DNA from: Marivivens donghaensis
GTDB taxonomy: Bacteria > Pseudomonadota > Alphaproteobacteria > Rhodobacterales > Rhodobacteraceae
Direction: 5' to 3'
DNA: 64,000 bases
Assembly (NCBI RefSeq): GCF_023541015.1
Contig: NZ_JALNPR010000007.1
Span: 1 to 64,000 of the forward strand
The position numbers were made by a program, and so were the translations under genes. Below, one piece after another: positions 45,020 through 55,974 of this stretch (within the stretch, counting starts at the first letter, position 1; every line of letters begins with the position of its first letter). The notes beneath the pieces are model-generated. The model was not told where the DNA came from. It worked only from the letters and a program-made list of their open reading frames with translations, and ran no database searches.

Positions 45020-45047
45020 GCGCCGCACCCGATGGGTGCGGCGCTTT
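45020..45047 (+). terminator. Terminator after tex
   Basis: An 11-bp perfect stem GCGCCGCACCC / GGGTGCGGCGC with a GAT loop, followed by TTTGCTTTG. It sits between the convergent tex and asparaginase genes. Confidence 0.75.
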
Positions 45048-45087
45048 GCTTTGAAAAAGCAGGTCGAAATTTTTGAAATTTGGCCGC

Positions 45088-45942
45088 TTAATTGAGCCAA
45101 AGGTGGATCAAGGCGGCCTCTGGCGTCTCTAACCCGCCATTTTCAACGCCCGCCGCCCATAATTCCGACCCCGCCGCATAAGCACCCGGTTCTAACCCGC
45201 CCGTCGTGCTTTGGCTGACAGCACGGATGCGTTTGCCGTCTGCGATCGCGGATTTCAGGGCGTTATAGAGCGCGGGATTGTTCATCGCGGTCCCTGCACC
45301 AAACACCCGCAACACCGCGCCATCCAATTCGGACAGCATTGCAGATAGGGCAGCGACGGGAAAATCGGGCGTCAACGTCACGACGGCGAGGCGTTGCGCG
45401 TCAAACTGACGACGGGTCGGGGCGGATGAAAGTGTCTGTGGAATGTAGCGGAAAGCATCGTCCGCGTGGCTGTCGTATTTTGTCAGGCCATCAGCGGGTA
45501 AGAGCTTGCCCGCAAAGGATAAGTACACGCCCGCGTCGCTGTGGTTCAGCGCGGCATCAAGCGCGAGATCGAGGTTCCCTTCGGCATCACCGCCCGTGTT
45601 CAAGGGTTGCATCGATCCGCACAGAATGACCCGACGGTCCAGATCCGCCAGCGCCTGTGACAGAGCTGCGCCGGTGAAGGACATCGTGTCGGTGCCATGC
45701 GTTACGATCGCGGGCATAACGGGGTGATCGGTCAGCACCGATAGAATTTCGTTCCAGTGCTTTGGCCCAACATCAGCCGAGTCCAAAAGCGGATCAAAAA
45801 CGTGCTGATGCAAGGTCACGCCAGTGGGTAGCCGCGCCGCGATTGCGTCCTCGACCACGCCCTTTTGCGGGGCGAGGCCGTTGGCCGTGGGCACCATGCC
45901 GATGGTGCCGCCAGTATGTATCAAAAGTAGGTCCATACCCAT
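45088..45942 (-). CDS. L-asparaginase (type I family)
   Basis: A 284-aa amidohydrolase that makes aspartate and ammonia from asparagine. Both catalytic Thr motifs are present: I-H-T-G-G-T-I-G-M near the N-terminus and V-T-H-G-T-D-T-M-S-F near residue 80. G-S-M-Q-P-L and the C-terminal S-Q-S-T-T-G-G-L-E-P-G-A-Y also fit. No signal peptide, so cytoplasmic. Starts at GTG 45945, ATG 45942 and ATG 45936 are close together and cannot be separated; I use 45942. Confidence 0.9.
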   Translation of the reverse strand: MGMDLLLIHTGGTIGMVPTANGLAPQKGVVEDAIAARLPTGVTLHQHVFDPLLDSADVGPKHWNEILSVLTDHPVMPAIVTHGTDTMSFTGAALSQALADLDRRVILCGSMQPLNTGGDAEGNLDLALDAALNHSDAGVYLSFAGKLLPADGLTKYDSHADDAFRYIPQTLSSAPTRRQFDAQRLAVVTLTPDFPVAALSAMLSELDGAVLRVFGAGTAMNNPALYNALKSAIADGKRIRAVSQSTTGGLEPGAYAAGSELWAAGVENGGLETPEAALIHLWLN

Positions 45943-45975
45943 CACTAGCCTGATCGAGCGCGGCTCGGCAATCCG

Positions 45976-46737
45976 TCAAAACAGGTCATGCCATTGGGTG
46001 CCGTCGTAACACCGCAGCTTTGTCGTTGTGTCGTCGAAATAGAGCATCCCAGCGGTGGGCGAGGTGGGGGCGGTCGTCGGCGTTAAGGTTAATGCCTGAG
46101 ATAAGGTGACGTTGCCATTGGCCGCCGCGACTGAAAGGGCGGTCGTCCAGGTGCTTCCATCCGCACTGACCTTCACCGCGAAATCGTCCGTTCCCGCGAG
46201 GCCCATCTCGGCGCGGCCCGACCAATTCGATTGGAAAAGGAGGCTGGCAGTGTCGGCAGGTGTTGCCTTGTTCACCTTCACCTGATGACCGGCGCCCGCG
46301 TGGTTCAAAAGCACCGCGTCAGAGGAAATTGACAGGCGATTGGTGCTGTCGGCAGAGGCGTTGATCCCGAGTTCGGGGAGGTTATGGAGCGCAGACTGAT
46401 TGCGTGCATCGACCCAAGTTCCGGCAGAATAGAGCCTAATATCACCACTCTCGGTCGTCGCTAGCCAACCGTTTTGTGGGATGACATAGACCCAGCCGCC
46501 GTTCTGAAACACGGCGAGTTGCCCCGCGTTACCGATCCAGTCTCCAGTTGGAGTTTGGCCAATCGCGTAGCAGTCGCCTTCGGTCGGGTTGGCGGGGGGA
46601 TTGGCCGCGTCGAATTCGCTGACAACGAGCTGCACAACGAGGTCGAGACGGTCGAGGGCATCGTTATGTGTGACGTGTTTTTGCGCCTGAGCGGGCATCA
46701 GATAGGGGAGCGAAAGGGTGGCGGACGTATCGGGCAT
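45976..46737 (-). CDS. DUF2793 protein (phage/GTA-type structural fold), orphan
   Basis: A 253-aa protein with the DUF2793 opening: L-P-Y-L-M-P-A-Q-A-Q-K-H-V-T-H-N-D-A-L, then G-D-C-Y-A-I-G and N-G-G-W-V-Y-V-I-P-Q-N-G-W-L-A. A repetitive beta-rich middle and a C-terminal tail-fibre-like end follow (P-T-S-P-T-A-G-M-L-Y-F-D-D-T-T-T-K-L-R-C-Y-D-G-T-Q-W). DUF2793 occurs in gene transfer agent and prophage surface proteins of Rhodobacterales. No other phage gene is nearby, so this is an orphan or domesticated copy. ATG 46737 follows GAGG. Confidence 0.83.
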   Translation of the reverse strand: MPDTSATLSLPYLMPAQAQKHVTHNDALDRLDLVVQLVVSEFDAANPPANPTEGDCYAIGQTPTGDWIGNAGQLAVFQNGGWVYVIPQNGWLATTESGDIRLYSAGTWVDARNQSALHNLPELGINASADSTNRLSISSDAVLLNHAGAGHQVKVNKATPADTASLLFQSNWSGRAEMGLAGTDDFAVKVSADGSTWTTALSVAAANGNVTLSQALTLTPTTAPTSPTAGMLYFDDTTTKLRCYDGTQWHDLF

Positions 46738-46875
46738 AGGGACCTCTGGGGCTGAAATTTTCATCAACATTAAGGTTAAATTCCCAAGGTTCGGCTAATG
46801 CGGCGTTCGCTCTGGTAAGGGCCTGTTAACCTTGATTGTCTTTCTATGGCGCATATGGTCGGGTAGGAATTAACT

Positions 46876-48129
46876 ATGACGGAAGCGCCAGAAAGATTGC
46901 CTTATGAGTCCCTGCTGGCCGCTGGCTATCAGGTTGCCCCGTTCGTTGTAGAGCGTTTGCTCTATATTCGGGAACGACTGTTCTCTCGTCAGATTGGGCG
47001 GCATCAATGGCGTCCGTTGAACGGCATTCTAATGGGGGATCGAACCCGACCTGACCACGCAAAACCGCCTGCGATCCTCATAGGAATGCACTGGTTTGCG
47101 GTCGGCGGGGCCGAGACGCTCGCGCGGGATTGCATCGAATGGGCGCGGGATTTGGGGCTGCGGGTGTTCGTCGTGGCCGAGCGATCACGGGGCGTTGCGC
47201 CCGAGGGCGTGACGGTGCTGGATTGGCTTGATCGTCCCCGTTCAGAGTGGGGCGTACTCGTTCAAGATGTTGTTTTGCAAGAGAATATCATTGCAATTCA
47301 TATCCATCATTGCGTTCCCCTTTACGCCGCTTTGCCTGTGATCCGCCGTCAACTGCCGTGGGTTCGGACCTATGACAGCACGCATATTGTGGAGCATATG
47401 GACGGCGGGTTTGTTCGGATTTCAGGGGTGTGGAGCGGGCACCTTGATCGGACGCATGTGATCAGTCGTAAGTTGGTTAACTTTTATCGAGATCGGTTTG
47501 ACTGCCCTGTTGATCTTGGGCGGATGATTGAAAAGAGAGAAGTCGCGGCTGTTCGGATGCAACCCCGGCAGACCGCGCTGCGGGTCGCCTTTGTCGGGCG
47601 GATGGCCTACCAGAAGCGACCTATGACGGCGCTTTGGGCGATGGCTCGTTTGGTGCGGTGGGGGCGAAAGAACGGTGTGGACCTGCGGTTTGATATGGTG
47701 GGCGAGGGGCCATTTTTGCGGTTTGCTCGGCAGATCGCCGAGGCCAAGGGTTTGTCCGCTCGGATTACATTTCATCCGAGCGGCGCGGATGTGCGGGCGG
47801 TTCTAAGGGGTGCGGATATATTGATCCTGCCGTCCGCGAATGAGGGCCTCGCGCTTGTCGCGATTGAGGCGATTGAAGAAGGGGTGATCCCGATTGCCAC
47901 CGACGTCGGTGCGATGGGTGAACTGCTGTCGCAAGACCTGTTGACGCCGCAAGAGCCTGCGCAGACTGTTCGGGGGATAGTGCGCATCGTGGACCGTTTG
48001 TGGCGGGATGGGGCGTTTTTGGAAAAACAGGCTCTAACTTTGTGGAAAAACCTAGAAACGTTTATTGCTGAGCCTTCTGCGGAGGATGTGATTACGGGGT
48101 ATTATCGCGAGGCGCTGGGGGCCAAATGA
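46876..48129 (+). CDS. GT4-type glycosyltransferase
   Basis: A 417-aa GT-B enzyme. The N-terminal domain begins at A-I-L-I-G-M-H-W-F-A-V-G-G-A-E-T-L-A. The C-terminal half has V-A-F-V-G-R-M-A-Y-Q-K-R-P, V-G-E-G-P-F-L-R-F and the donor-binding L-P-S-A-N-E-G-L-A-L-V-A-I-E-A (the E-x7-E motif). It is the first gene of a three-gene unit with ATGA overlaps. Donor and acceptor are unknown. It likely builds a surface glycan together with the following GT2 and sulfotransferase. Confidence 0.88.
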   Translation: MTEAPERLPYESLLAAGYQVAPFVVERLLYIRERLFSRQIGRHQWRPLNGILMGDRTRPDHAKPPAILIGMHWFAVGGAETLARDCIEWARDLGLRVFVVAERSRGVAPEGVTVLDWLDRPRSEWGVLVQDVVLQENIIAIHIHHCVPLYAALPVIRRQLPWVRTYDSTHIVEHMDGGFVRISGVWSGHLDRTHVISRKLVNFYRDRFDCPVDLGRMIEKREVAAVRMQPRQTALRVAFVGRMAYQKRPMTALWAMARLVRWGRKNGVDLRFDMVGEGPFLRFARQIAEAKGLSARITFHPSGADVRAVLRGADILILPSANEGLALVAIEAIEEGVIPIATDVGAMGELLSQDLLTPQEPAQTVRGIVRIVDRLWRDGAFLEKQALTLWKNLETFIAEPSAEDVITGYYREALGAK

Positions 48130-48992
48130 CCAAACTTGCCGCTGTCATCGTCACCCATAATCGGGCGGATAAACTGGCGAAAGTTCTGGCCGCGCTGCGT
48201 GGTCAGACGCGCGTTCCAGATGTGATTTACGTGGTCGATAATGCCTCAATGGATCATACGGCTGAGGTCGCGATTGGCGTCGAGTATCTGCGTTTGCATG
48301 AGAATATCGGCGGGGCGGGTGGCTTTAACCTCGGGCTGAAACGCGCCTATGTGGATGGTGCCGATCTGGTTTGGGTGAGCGATGACGATGCCTATCCCGA
48401 GCCGACGGCGATTGAGCGGCTCGAACAGGCTCTAGCCCAGTTCGAAACGAACGCGGGGCGGTGCGCGCCGTTTGCCTGTTCGTGGGTAAAATGGACGGAT
48501 GGCGGGCATTGCGAGATGAACACGCCTGCGCCCGTTTGGGATTGGCCGCGGTTTTATGCGCCTGACGCGCCGGTGTTCCTCGTGTCGTCTTGTTCGTTCG
48601 TGTCCTGCCTGATCCCGCGTTGGGCGATTGAGGCGCATGGGCTGCCGATTTCGGACTACTTCATTTGGTATGACGATGCGGAGTATACGCAGCGGTTGGC
48701 GCGGTCCCATCCCGGTCTATTCGTGCCTGAAAGTGTGGTCGTGCACGATTTGCCCGTTAACCAAGGAGTGAATTACGGGTTGATCACGCGGGAGACGCTC
48801 TGGAAATTCAGGTACGGAGCGCGGAACGAAACTTCGGCGCGGCTGCGGATGATGGGCTGGGCTGGCGTGGCAGAGTTCTGGCTTCGGGCGAACCGTCAGA
48901 TGCGTGGGACGCCTTGGCAGTTTCGGCGGGCGATTTATGCTGCGTTTTGGCGTGGGCTTTGGTTCCGACCAGAGATTGAGAGGGTCAAATGA
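48126..48992 (+). CDS. GT2 glycosyltransferase, GlfT2-like paralogue
   Basis: A 288-aa GT-A enzyme closely patterned on the one at 36039-36977: A-A-V-I-V-T-H-N-R-A-D-K, V-D-N-A-S-M-D-H-T, L-H-E-N-I-G-G-A-G-G-F-N-L-G and S-D-D-D-A-Y-P. This again suggests galactofuranose or a related donor. It overlaps the GT4 gene (ATGA) and the sulfotransferase gene (ATGA). Confidence 0.85.
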   Translation: MTKLAAVIVTHNRADKLAKVLAALRGQTRVPDVIYVVDNASMDHTAEVAIGVEYLRLHENIGGAGGFNLGLKRAYVDGADLVWVSDDDAYPEPTAIERLEQALAQFETNAGRCAPFACSWVKWTDGGHCEMNTPAPVWDWPRFYAPDAPVFLVSSCSFVSCLIPRWAIEAHGLPISDYFIWYDDAEYTQRLARSHPGLFVPESVVVHDLPVNQGVNYGLITRETLWKFRYGARNETSARLRMMGWAGVAEFWLRANRQMRGTPWQFRRAIYAAFWRGLWFRPEIERVK

Positions 48993-49672
48993 GCCATCGT
49001 TTTGATGCCACATACCCCAACCTCAAGGGCTGTATTTTCATTGTGACCTATGGGCGCAGTGGGTCAACGCTATTGCAGAACTTGTTGATGACGATTGATG
49101 GCGCCACGATCCGTGGTGAAAACCACAACGCGATGGAGTGTATTTGGGGCGCGGCGCGGCGGGTGCGGATGACACGCTATTCGTGGGGGGAAGAACCGCG
49201 CGGTCCTGATCATCCGTGGCACGGTGCCGATCAGATGCGGCCGGTGAAATTCGGGGCGGCCTTGGTCGATGCCTTTGTGGAAAACGTGCTGACGCCGCCC
49301 AATGATGCGCGTTGGTTCGGGTTTAAGGAAATCCGTTACAACGCCTTGGGTGATGATTTCCCAATGGTCCTCGATTTCATGCACCATCATTTCAAAAACG
49401 CTCGGTTCATTTTCAATACGCGTGACGTGGATGAGGTGGCACGTTCTGGGTGGTGGAAAGACTGGGATCGCGAAGACGTGCACCGTTTGGTCGAAGGGAT
49501 GGATGCACGGTTTGCAAACTATGCCGCGCAGTATCCAGAGCGTGCGATCCTGACGAATTATGCGACGTTTTATGACGATCCTTCTGGATTAGAACCTGTT
49601 TTTGACTGGCTGGAGGAGCCGATTGATACGGCTAAAACGGCAGCAGTTTTGGCGTGGCGGTTGGACCATTAG
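48989..49672 (+). CDS. Sulfotransferase-like protein
   Basis: A 227-aa P-loop protein. I-V-T-Y-G-R-S-G-S-T-L-L-Q-N-L-L is the 5'-phosphosulfate-binding loop expected in PAPS-dependent sulfotransferases, with F-I-F-N-T-R-D-V-D-E-V-A-R-S as the 3'-phosphate motif (R and S in place). It would sulfate a sugar of the glycan made by the two overlapping glycosyltransferase genes (inference). The length is at the short end of the family. Confidence 0.83.
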   Translation: MSHRFDATYPNLKGCIFIVTYGRSGSTLLQNLLMTIDGATIRGENHNAMECIWGAARRVRMTRYSWGEEPRGPDHPWHGADQMRPVKFGAALVDAFVENVLTPPNDARWFGFKEIRYNALGDDFPMVLDFMHHHFKNARFIFNTRDVDEVARSGWWKDWDREDVHRLVEGMDARFANYAAQYPERAILTNYATFYDDPSGLEPVFDWLEEPIDTAKTAAVLAWRLDH

Positions 49673-49673
49673 T

Positions 49674-51998
<2,325 letters not shown>

Positions 51999-52006
51999 CG
52001 AACGAG

Positions 52007-52032
52007 AGGCCGGTGGAAACACCGGCCTTTTT
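52007..52032 (+). terminator. Terminator after katG
   Basis: An 8-bp stem AGGCCGGT / ACCGGCCT with a 6-nt loop and five T. It ends at the stop codon of the convergent protease gene. Confidence 0.8.
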
Positions 52033-54149
52033 CAAAACAGGTAGATGTCGTCAACGATGTCGTTGGCATCTTCCCAATCGTCGAGGGTCAGCGTGTTCCC
52101 TCCGCCGAAATCCCAAAACAGCGCGGTATCGAGTTGGGTCGCCATATCGGCAATTTCTTGGGCTGAGAGGCCGTTTAGACCGAGTGCGGCACTGTCTAAG
52201 GACAGGCGATCAACGTCGTTTAGGAAATCCCCGATCCGATCATTGCCTGCATCGTAAACAAATGTATCAAACCCTTGGCCGCCGCGCATGAGGTCGTCAC
52301 CCGCGCCGCCTGACAGTGTGTCATTCCCCGTCGCGCCATAGAGTTGGTCGTTTCCGTCCATCCCGTAGAGCGTGTCGTTGCCTTCGTTTCCTGCAAGGAA
52401 ATCATTGCCTTCGCCACCGCGCAGCAGGTCGTTCCCGTCCCAACCATGCAGGGAGTCATCGCCTGTAAAGCCATAGAGCTCGTCATCGCCAGACCCGCCA
52501 ATGAGGATGTCGTTGCCTTCTTCGCCCGCGATGAAATCGTTATCCGCGCCGCCGTGGATGTAGTCGTCCCCTTCACCGCCGTTCAGGATATCGCGTCCTC
52601 GGTCGCCAAAAATGCTGTCGTTGCCAGCCTCGCCGTAGATGCGGTCATGGCCGATGTAGCCGTAGAGCTGGTCATCGCCATCGCCGCCGTAAACTGTGTC
52701 GTTGCCCCAGCCCGCGCGGACATCGTCAGCGCCGCTACCTGCGCGGATCACATCGTGGTTTAGGTTGCCGAACAGGTGGTCGTCGCCCGCGCCGCCGTTG
52801 ATGGTGTCATTGCCCGACAGTCCGCGGATCGTGTTGGCGTATTCATTGCCATTGATCGTATCCGCCGCCGTGCCGCCGATTCCGTTTTCGATCACAGCGC
52901 CATAGGCGATTGAGACGTTGCCGTCATATCCGCCGATGTTGGAAAACGCCCCATCATTAAGGTCGAGGAGTTGGCCTGTAGTAAAATCTGACAGGTCGAT
53001 GGTGTCCGACCCACTCCCGTCCCAAATGCTGAGGAGAGGGGACGTGTTGGTCGAGAAGTCAAACACGCCGCCCACGTTCGAGTTAAACCCGTAGACAGAG
53101 TCGCCGCCGTTGGTCGTCGTATTCGCACCGTAGAGCATTTGCAGCGCGTAAATGTCGTAGAGCATATATGTCTGCGGATAGAGCCCCATGTTCTGCATGG
53201 TGTTGGCTTCGTCGAAATAGCTCATCACCGAATATTGGTGGCTGTCCGAGATGAACTGAGCGGCTGATGAATAGGTGATCGTCGTTCCCGCGACCACGTC
53301 ATAATCACCAGGGTGGGACAGGCCGATGGCGTGACCGAATTCGTGCAAGAAAACGAAGTAGGAGTAGCTGCCAACGTCGAGCGAACTGGTCGACACCCAG
53401 CGGTTGTTCACCCAAAGATCACCCGCCGCGTTTGAGGCAGCGGTGCTCCCTGGGAAATAGGCATAGGCCCCTGCGCCGTCGGTCGATGACGTGTAGCCAG
53501 CCAAGAGGATCGTGGCATTGTTCGTGGTTCCGCCAGCGGCGACTTGGGTCAGTGTCAGGTTTGTGAGGCTCGCTGCGTAGGTTACAACCTCGGTTGCGGC
53601 ATCCATTTGGGCGGCGGAGAGTTGGGAAAACGGGGCCGCTTTGCCGTCTGCGTCTAGCGCAGTGCCACTGTCCCGAAATCCCCACGTGACAGTCGCGCCT
53701 GTCGCGGGGGCGCTGGACCACGTGGAGTCCGAGCGGATCAGCGCGGATGACCCCATCGCGAGATCGTAGTCCGCCTTGGTCCCGATGGCCAAAGACACTG
53801 CAAAGTCGCCGCTGCTGCCGCCATTGTAGCTGCCTGCAGCGAGGTAATAGGTGCCCGTGGTCGTGGGGGTATAGGTCAGGTTGGAGTAAAGACCGGGGCC
53901 ACTGTCATCGTCGACCGTAATATTGCTGCCGTTTGAGGAATAGAGGGTTAGGTAGGTATCAGACACCGCGGCCGACTGCGTGCCCAAACCGGCCATCGCA
54001 GCCGTGTAGGTTGTTCCAGCGGTTAAAGTGACCTCTATCCAGTCTTCGTTATTTTGGGCGAGGTAGCCGACAAAATAGTCACCCACAGAGATCGCATAGG
54101 GCGTCTGTGTCGATGCGACGGCATCGTTGGTTTCGGTGACATAGGCCAT
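52032..54149 (-). CDS. Serralysin-like M10 metalloprotease with RTX repeats
   Basis: About 705 aa. A pre-peptidase beta domain (~1-130) precedes the zinc protease domain with F-L-H-E-F-G-H-A-I-G-L-S-H-P (the three zinc His and catalytic Glu) and the Met-turn Y-S-V-M-S-Y-F. The C-terminal half is a long RTX array of G-G-x-G-x-D nonapeptides (for example I-N-G-G-A-G-D-D-H-L-F-G), ending in a D-W-E-D-A-N-D-I-V-D-D-I-Y-L-F tail typical of type I secretion signals. Secreted protease activity is expected; the T1SS genes are not in the window. Starts M-A-Y-V-T-E at 54149 and ATG 54155 are both possible. Confidence 0.9.
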   Translation of the reverse strand: MAYVTETNDAVASTQTPYAISVGDYFVGYLAQNNEDWIEVTLTAGTTYTAAMAGLGTQSAAVSDTYLTLYSSNGSNITVDDDSGPGLYSNLTYTPTTTGTYYLAAGSYNGGSSGDFAVSLAIGTKADYDLAMGSSALIRSDSTWSSAPATGATVTWGFRDSGTALDADGKAAPFSQLSAAQMDAATEVVTYAASLTNLTLTQVAAGGTTNNATILLAGYTSSTDGAGAYAYFPGSTAASNAAGDLWVNNRWVSTSSLDVGSYSYFVFLHEFGHAIGLSHPGDYDVVAGTTITYSSAAQFISDSHQYSVMSYFDEANTMQNMGLYPQTYMLYDIYALQMLYGANTTTNGGDSVYGFNSNVGGVFDFSTNTSPLLSIWDGSGSDTIDLSDFTTGQLLDLNDGAFSNIGGYDGNVSIAYGAVIENGIGGTAADTINGNEYANTIRGLSGNDTINGGAGDDHLFGNLNHDVIRAGSGADDVRAGWGNDTVYGGDGDDQLYGYIGHDRIYGEAGNDSIFGDRGRDILNGGEGDDYIHGGADNDFIAGEEGNDILIGGSGDDELYGFTGDDSLHGWDGNDLLRGGEGNDFLAGNEGNDTLYGMDGNDQLYGATGNDTLSGGAGDDLMRGGQGFDTFVYDAGNDRIGDFLNDVDRLSLDSAALGLNGLSAQEIADMATQLDTALFWDFGGGNTLTLDDWEDANDIVDDIYLF

Positions 54150-54270
54150 TGGCATCCGCGACTGGATTGTACGTATACTCCAGTAACTTATACGGCGCTT
54201 TGTTAATGACTGCCAAACGCAGAAGCGCAAACTTTAGTTTATTCGGGTCAATCTTCCGCGATTGGGGCGC

Positions 54271-55962
54271 TTAGTCTTGCTCCGCATAGTGTTTGCGTTT
54301 CGACATTTTGCCTAAGCCCGGATTGAGGCTGTTGGTTGGGTCGATGGATTTGTAGAAGTTGGCGAGGTCGGGTTTCGCCGCGTAAAGGTGGCCGACGTTG
54401 TGCTCTGCTGGGTATTCAGCGCCGCGTTCATCAATCAGTTTAAGCATCGCGGTTTTGATCGCTTTGACGTCCGCGCCTGCTTTGACCACGTAATCCTGAT
54501 GCATCACGTGGCACATGAAGTGACCGTAGTAGAGGCTATAGGTCAGGTGTTGCGAAATCTCAGACGGGAGCCGTTCGAGGAAATCCTCGTCGTTTCGGCG
54601 CAGCGCAATATCGAGGGCGATGATGTCCTCGACCTCTGCAGCGTGAATCGCTTTGTATCGGATTGCAGCGCCCGCAGCGGCAAAGCGGAGGAGGCCCGCC
54701 ATTTTCGCTTCGCGCGGGTCACATTCAAAGAACGACAGGCGGCCGTCGCTCGCCATCTTGTCGAGGAGCGCGCGCGCCTCGGCAATGCCGTCGTCGCGCA
54801 TCTTCAGGATCAAGTGGTGTTCGTGTTTGGCCCGCATATCGCGGAGCAATGCAGGCAGGATGTCGGGCCAAACACGCGACAGGGTTTGCATGAACTGATC
54901 CGTAAAGCGGCCCATGAACGGGACCTTCGCCAGTCGCGCATCAACCCAACCCTTGATCGCAAAGAACATGGGCAAACGGTCGGTGCCCAGTTTGTCGATC
55001 ATGACCATCGTGTCTTTGCCGTAGCGGTCCGAGATGTCGAACACGTCGGCGTGCATGTATTCGGCGCTGACGGGCAGGGAGGCGAAATCAGACAGGATCG
55101 CGCGGCGCAGATCGGTCAACGCGGCGGTGTCATCGGTGCCGATGTAGAAGGTGCGCTCTGACGTGTTCTTTTCAAAGGTGTCCAGACGCACCGCAAAAAC
55201 AGCGAGCTTGCCGGCGCAGCCAGCGGCCTCGTACAGGCGGCGTTTGTCGGCGTTAAAACGGGCAGGGGTGTCGGCTGTCACATCACGGACGCGGGTCACG
55301 TAGTCGGTGTCTGACCCTTTACGATTGGTGTCGTCGATGTCAGTCTCTGTAAAAGAACCAGATTCCAAACGGGTCAGGATCTCTTGTGCTGTGTCGCCCA
55401 GATTGATCCCGAGGTGGTTCACAAGTTCGAGCGTGCCGTCTGCGGTGATCTGCGCGTAGAGCGCCATTTCAGTGTAGGACGGGCCGCGTTCGACCAATGA
55501 GCCGCCAGAGTTGTTGCAGACGCCACCAACGACAGATGCGCCGATGCAGGACGAGCCAATCACGGAATGGGGCTGACGGTTCAGCGGGTCGAGGAGCTTT
55601 TCAAGCGCAAAGAGCGTCGCCCCTGGAAAGCTAATGACCTGTTTGCCGTCACGGATCAGGCGCAGGCCATCCATGCGGCGGGTGTTCACCAAAACCACGT
55701 CACGGTCATAGGTGCCGTTCGGGGTGGAGCCTTCGGTCAGGCCCGTATTCGCGGCCTGCATGATGACGATCTTATCGGCGGCCACGCAGGCTTTGAGGAT
55801 TTCCCATTGCTCAAGCAGGGTTGCGGGTTGGACAACGGCCAGAACCTCGCCTTCACCCGACCGAAACCCTTTGCGGAACCGCTGGGTTGCGCGGGGAGAA
55901 GTGAAAATATGACGACGTCCAACGATCTGACGTAGTTCAGCGAGAAGCGCGCGGTTGTCCAT
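54271..55962 (-). CDS. dld: Quinone-dependent D-lactate dehydrogenase
   Basis: A 563-aa peripheral membrane flavoenzyme oxidising D-lactate to pyruvate with electrons to quinone. It has the FAD-binding PCMH region (Q-A-A-N-T-G-L-T-E-G-S-T-P, S-V-I-G-S-S-C-I-G-A-S-V-V-G-G-V-C-N-N-S-G-G) and the Dld-specific C-terminal part ending K-S-I-D-P-T-N-S-L-N-P-G-L-G-K. ATG 55962 is set by GGAG six bases upstream. It is the last gene of the dctP-dctQM-lldD-dld run, 12 bases after lldD. Confidence 0.93.
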   Translation of the reverse strand: MDNRALLAELRQIVGRRHIFTSPRATQRFRKGFRSGEGEVLAVVQPATLLEQWEILKACVAADKIVIMQAANTGLTEGSTPNGTYDRDVVLVNTRRMDGLRLIRDGKQVISFPGATLFALEKLLDPLNRQPHSVIGSSCIGASVVGGVCNNSGGSLVERGPSYTEMALYAQITADGTLELVNHLGINLGDTAQEILTRLESGSFTETDIDDTNRKGSDTDYVTRVRDVTADTPARFNADKRRLYEAAGCAGKLAVFAVRLDTFEKNTSERTFYIGTDDTAALTDLRRAILSDFASLPVSAEYMHADVFDISDRYGKDTMVMIDKLGTDRLPMFFAIKGWVDARLAKVPFMGRFTDQFMQTLSRVWPDILPALLRDMRAKHEHHLILKMRDDGIAEARALLDKMASDGRLSFFECDPREAKMAGLLRFAAAGAAIRYKAIHAAEVEDIIALDIALRRNDEDFLERLPSEISQHLTYSLYYGHFMCHVMHQDYVVKAGADVKAIKTAMLKLIDERGAEYPAEHNVGHLYAAKPDLANFYKSIDPTNSLNPGLGKMSKRKHYAEQD

Positions 55963-55974
55963 TTCCAACTCCGG

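Noticed and set aside
52300-52800. Tandem nucleotide repeats suggesting a CRISPR-like array
   Set aside because: They are the codons of RTX nonapeptides in the serralysin-like protease; units vary and lie in frame.
54160-54230. Upstream extension of the serralysin-like protease
   Set aside because: The extra 25 residues are Arg-rich without a ribosome site, unlike the acidic start M-A-Y-V-T-E.
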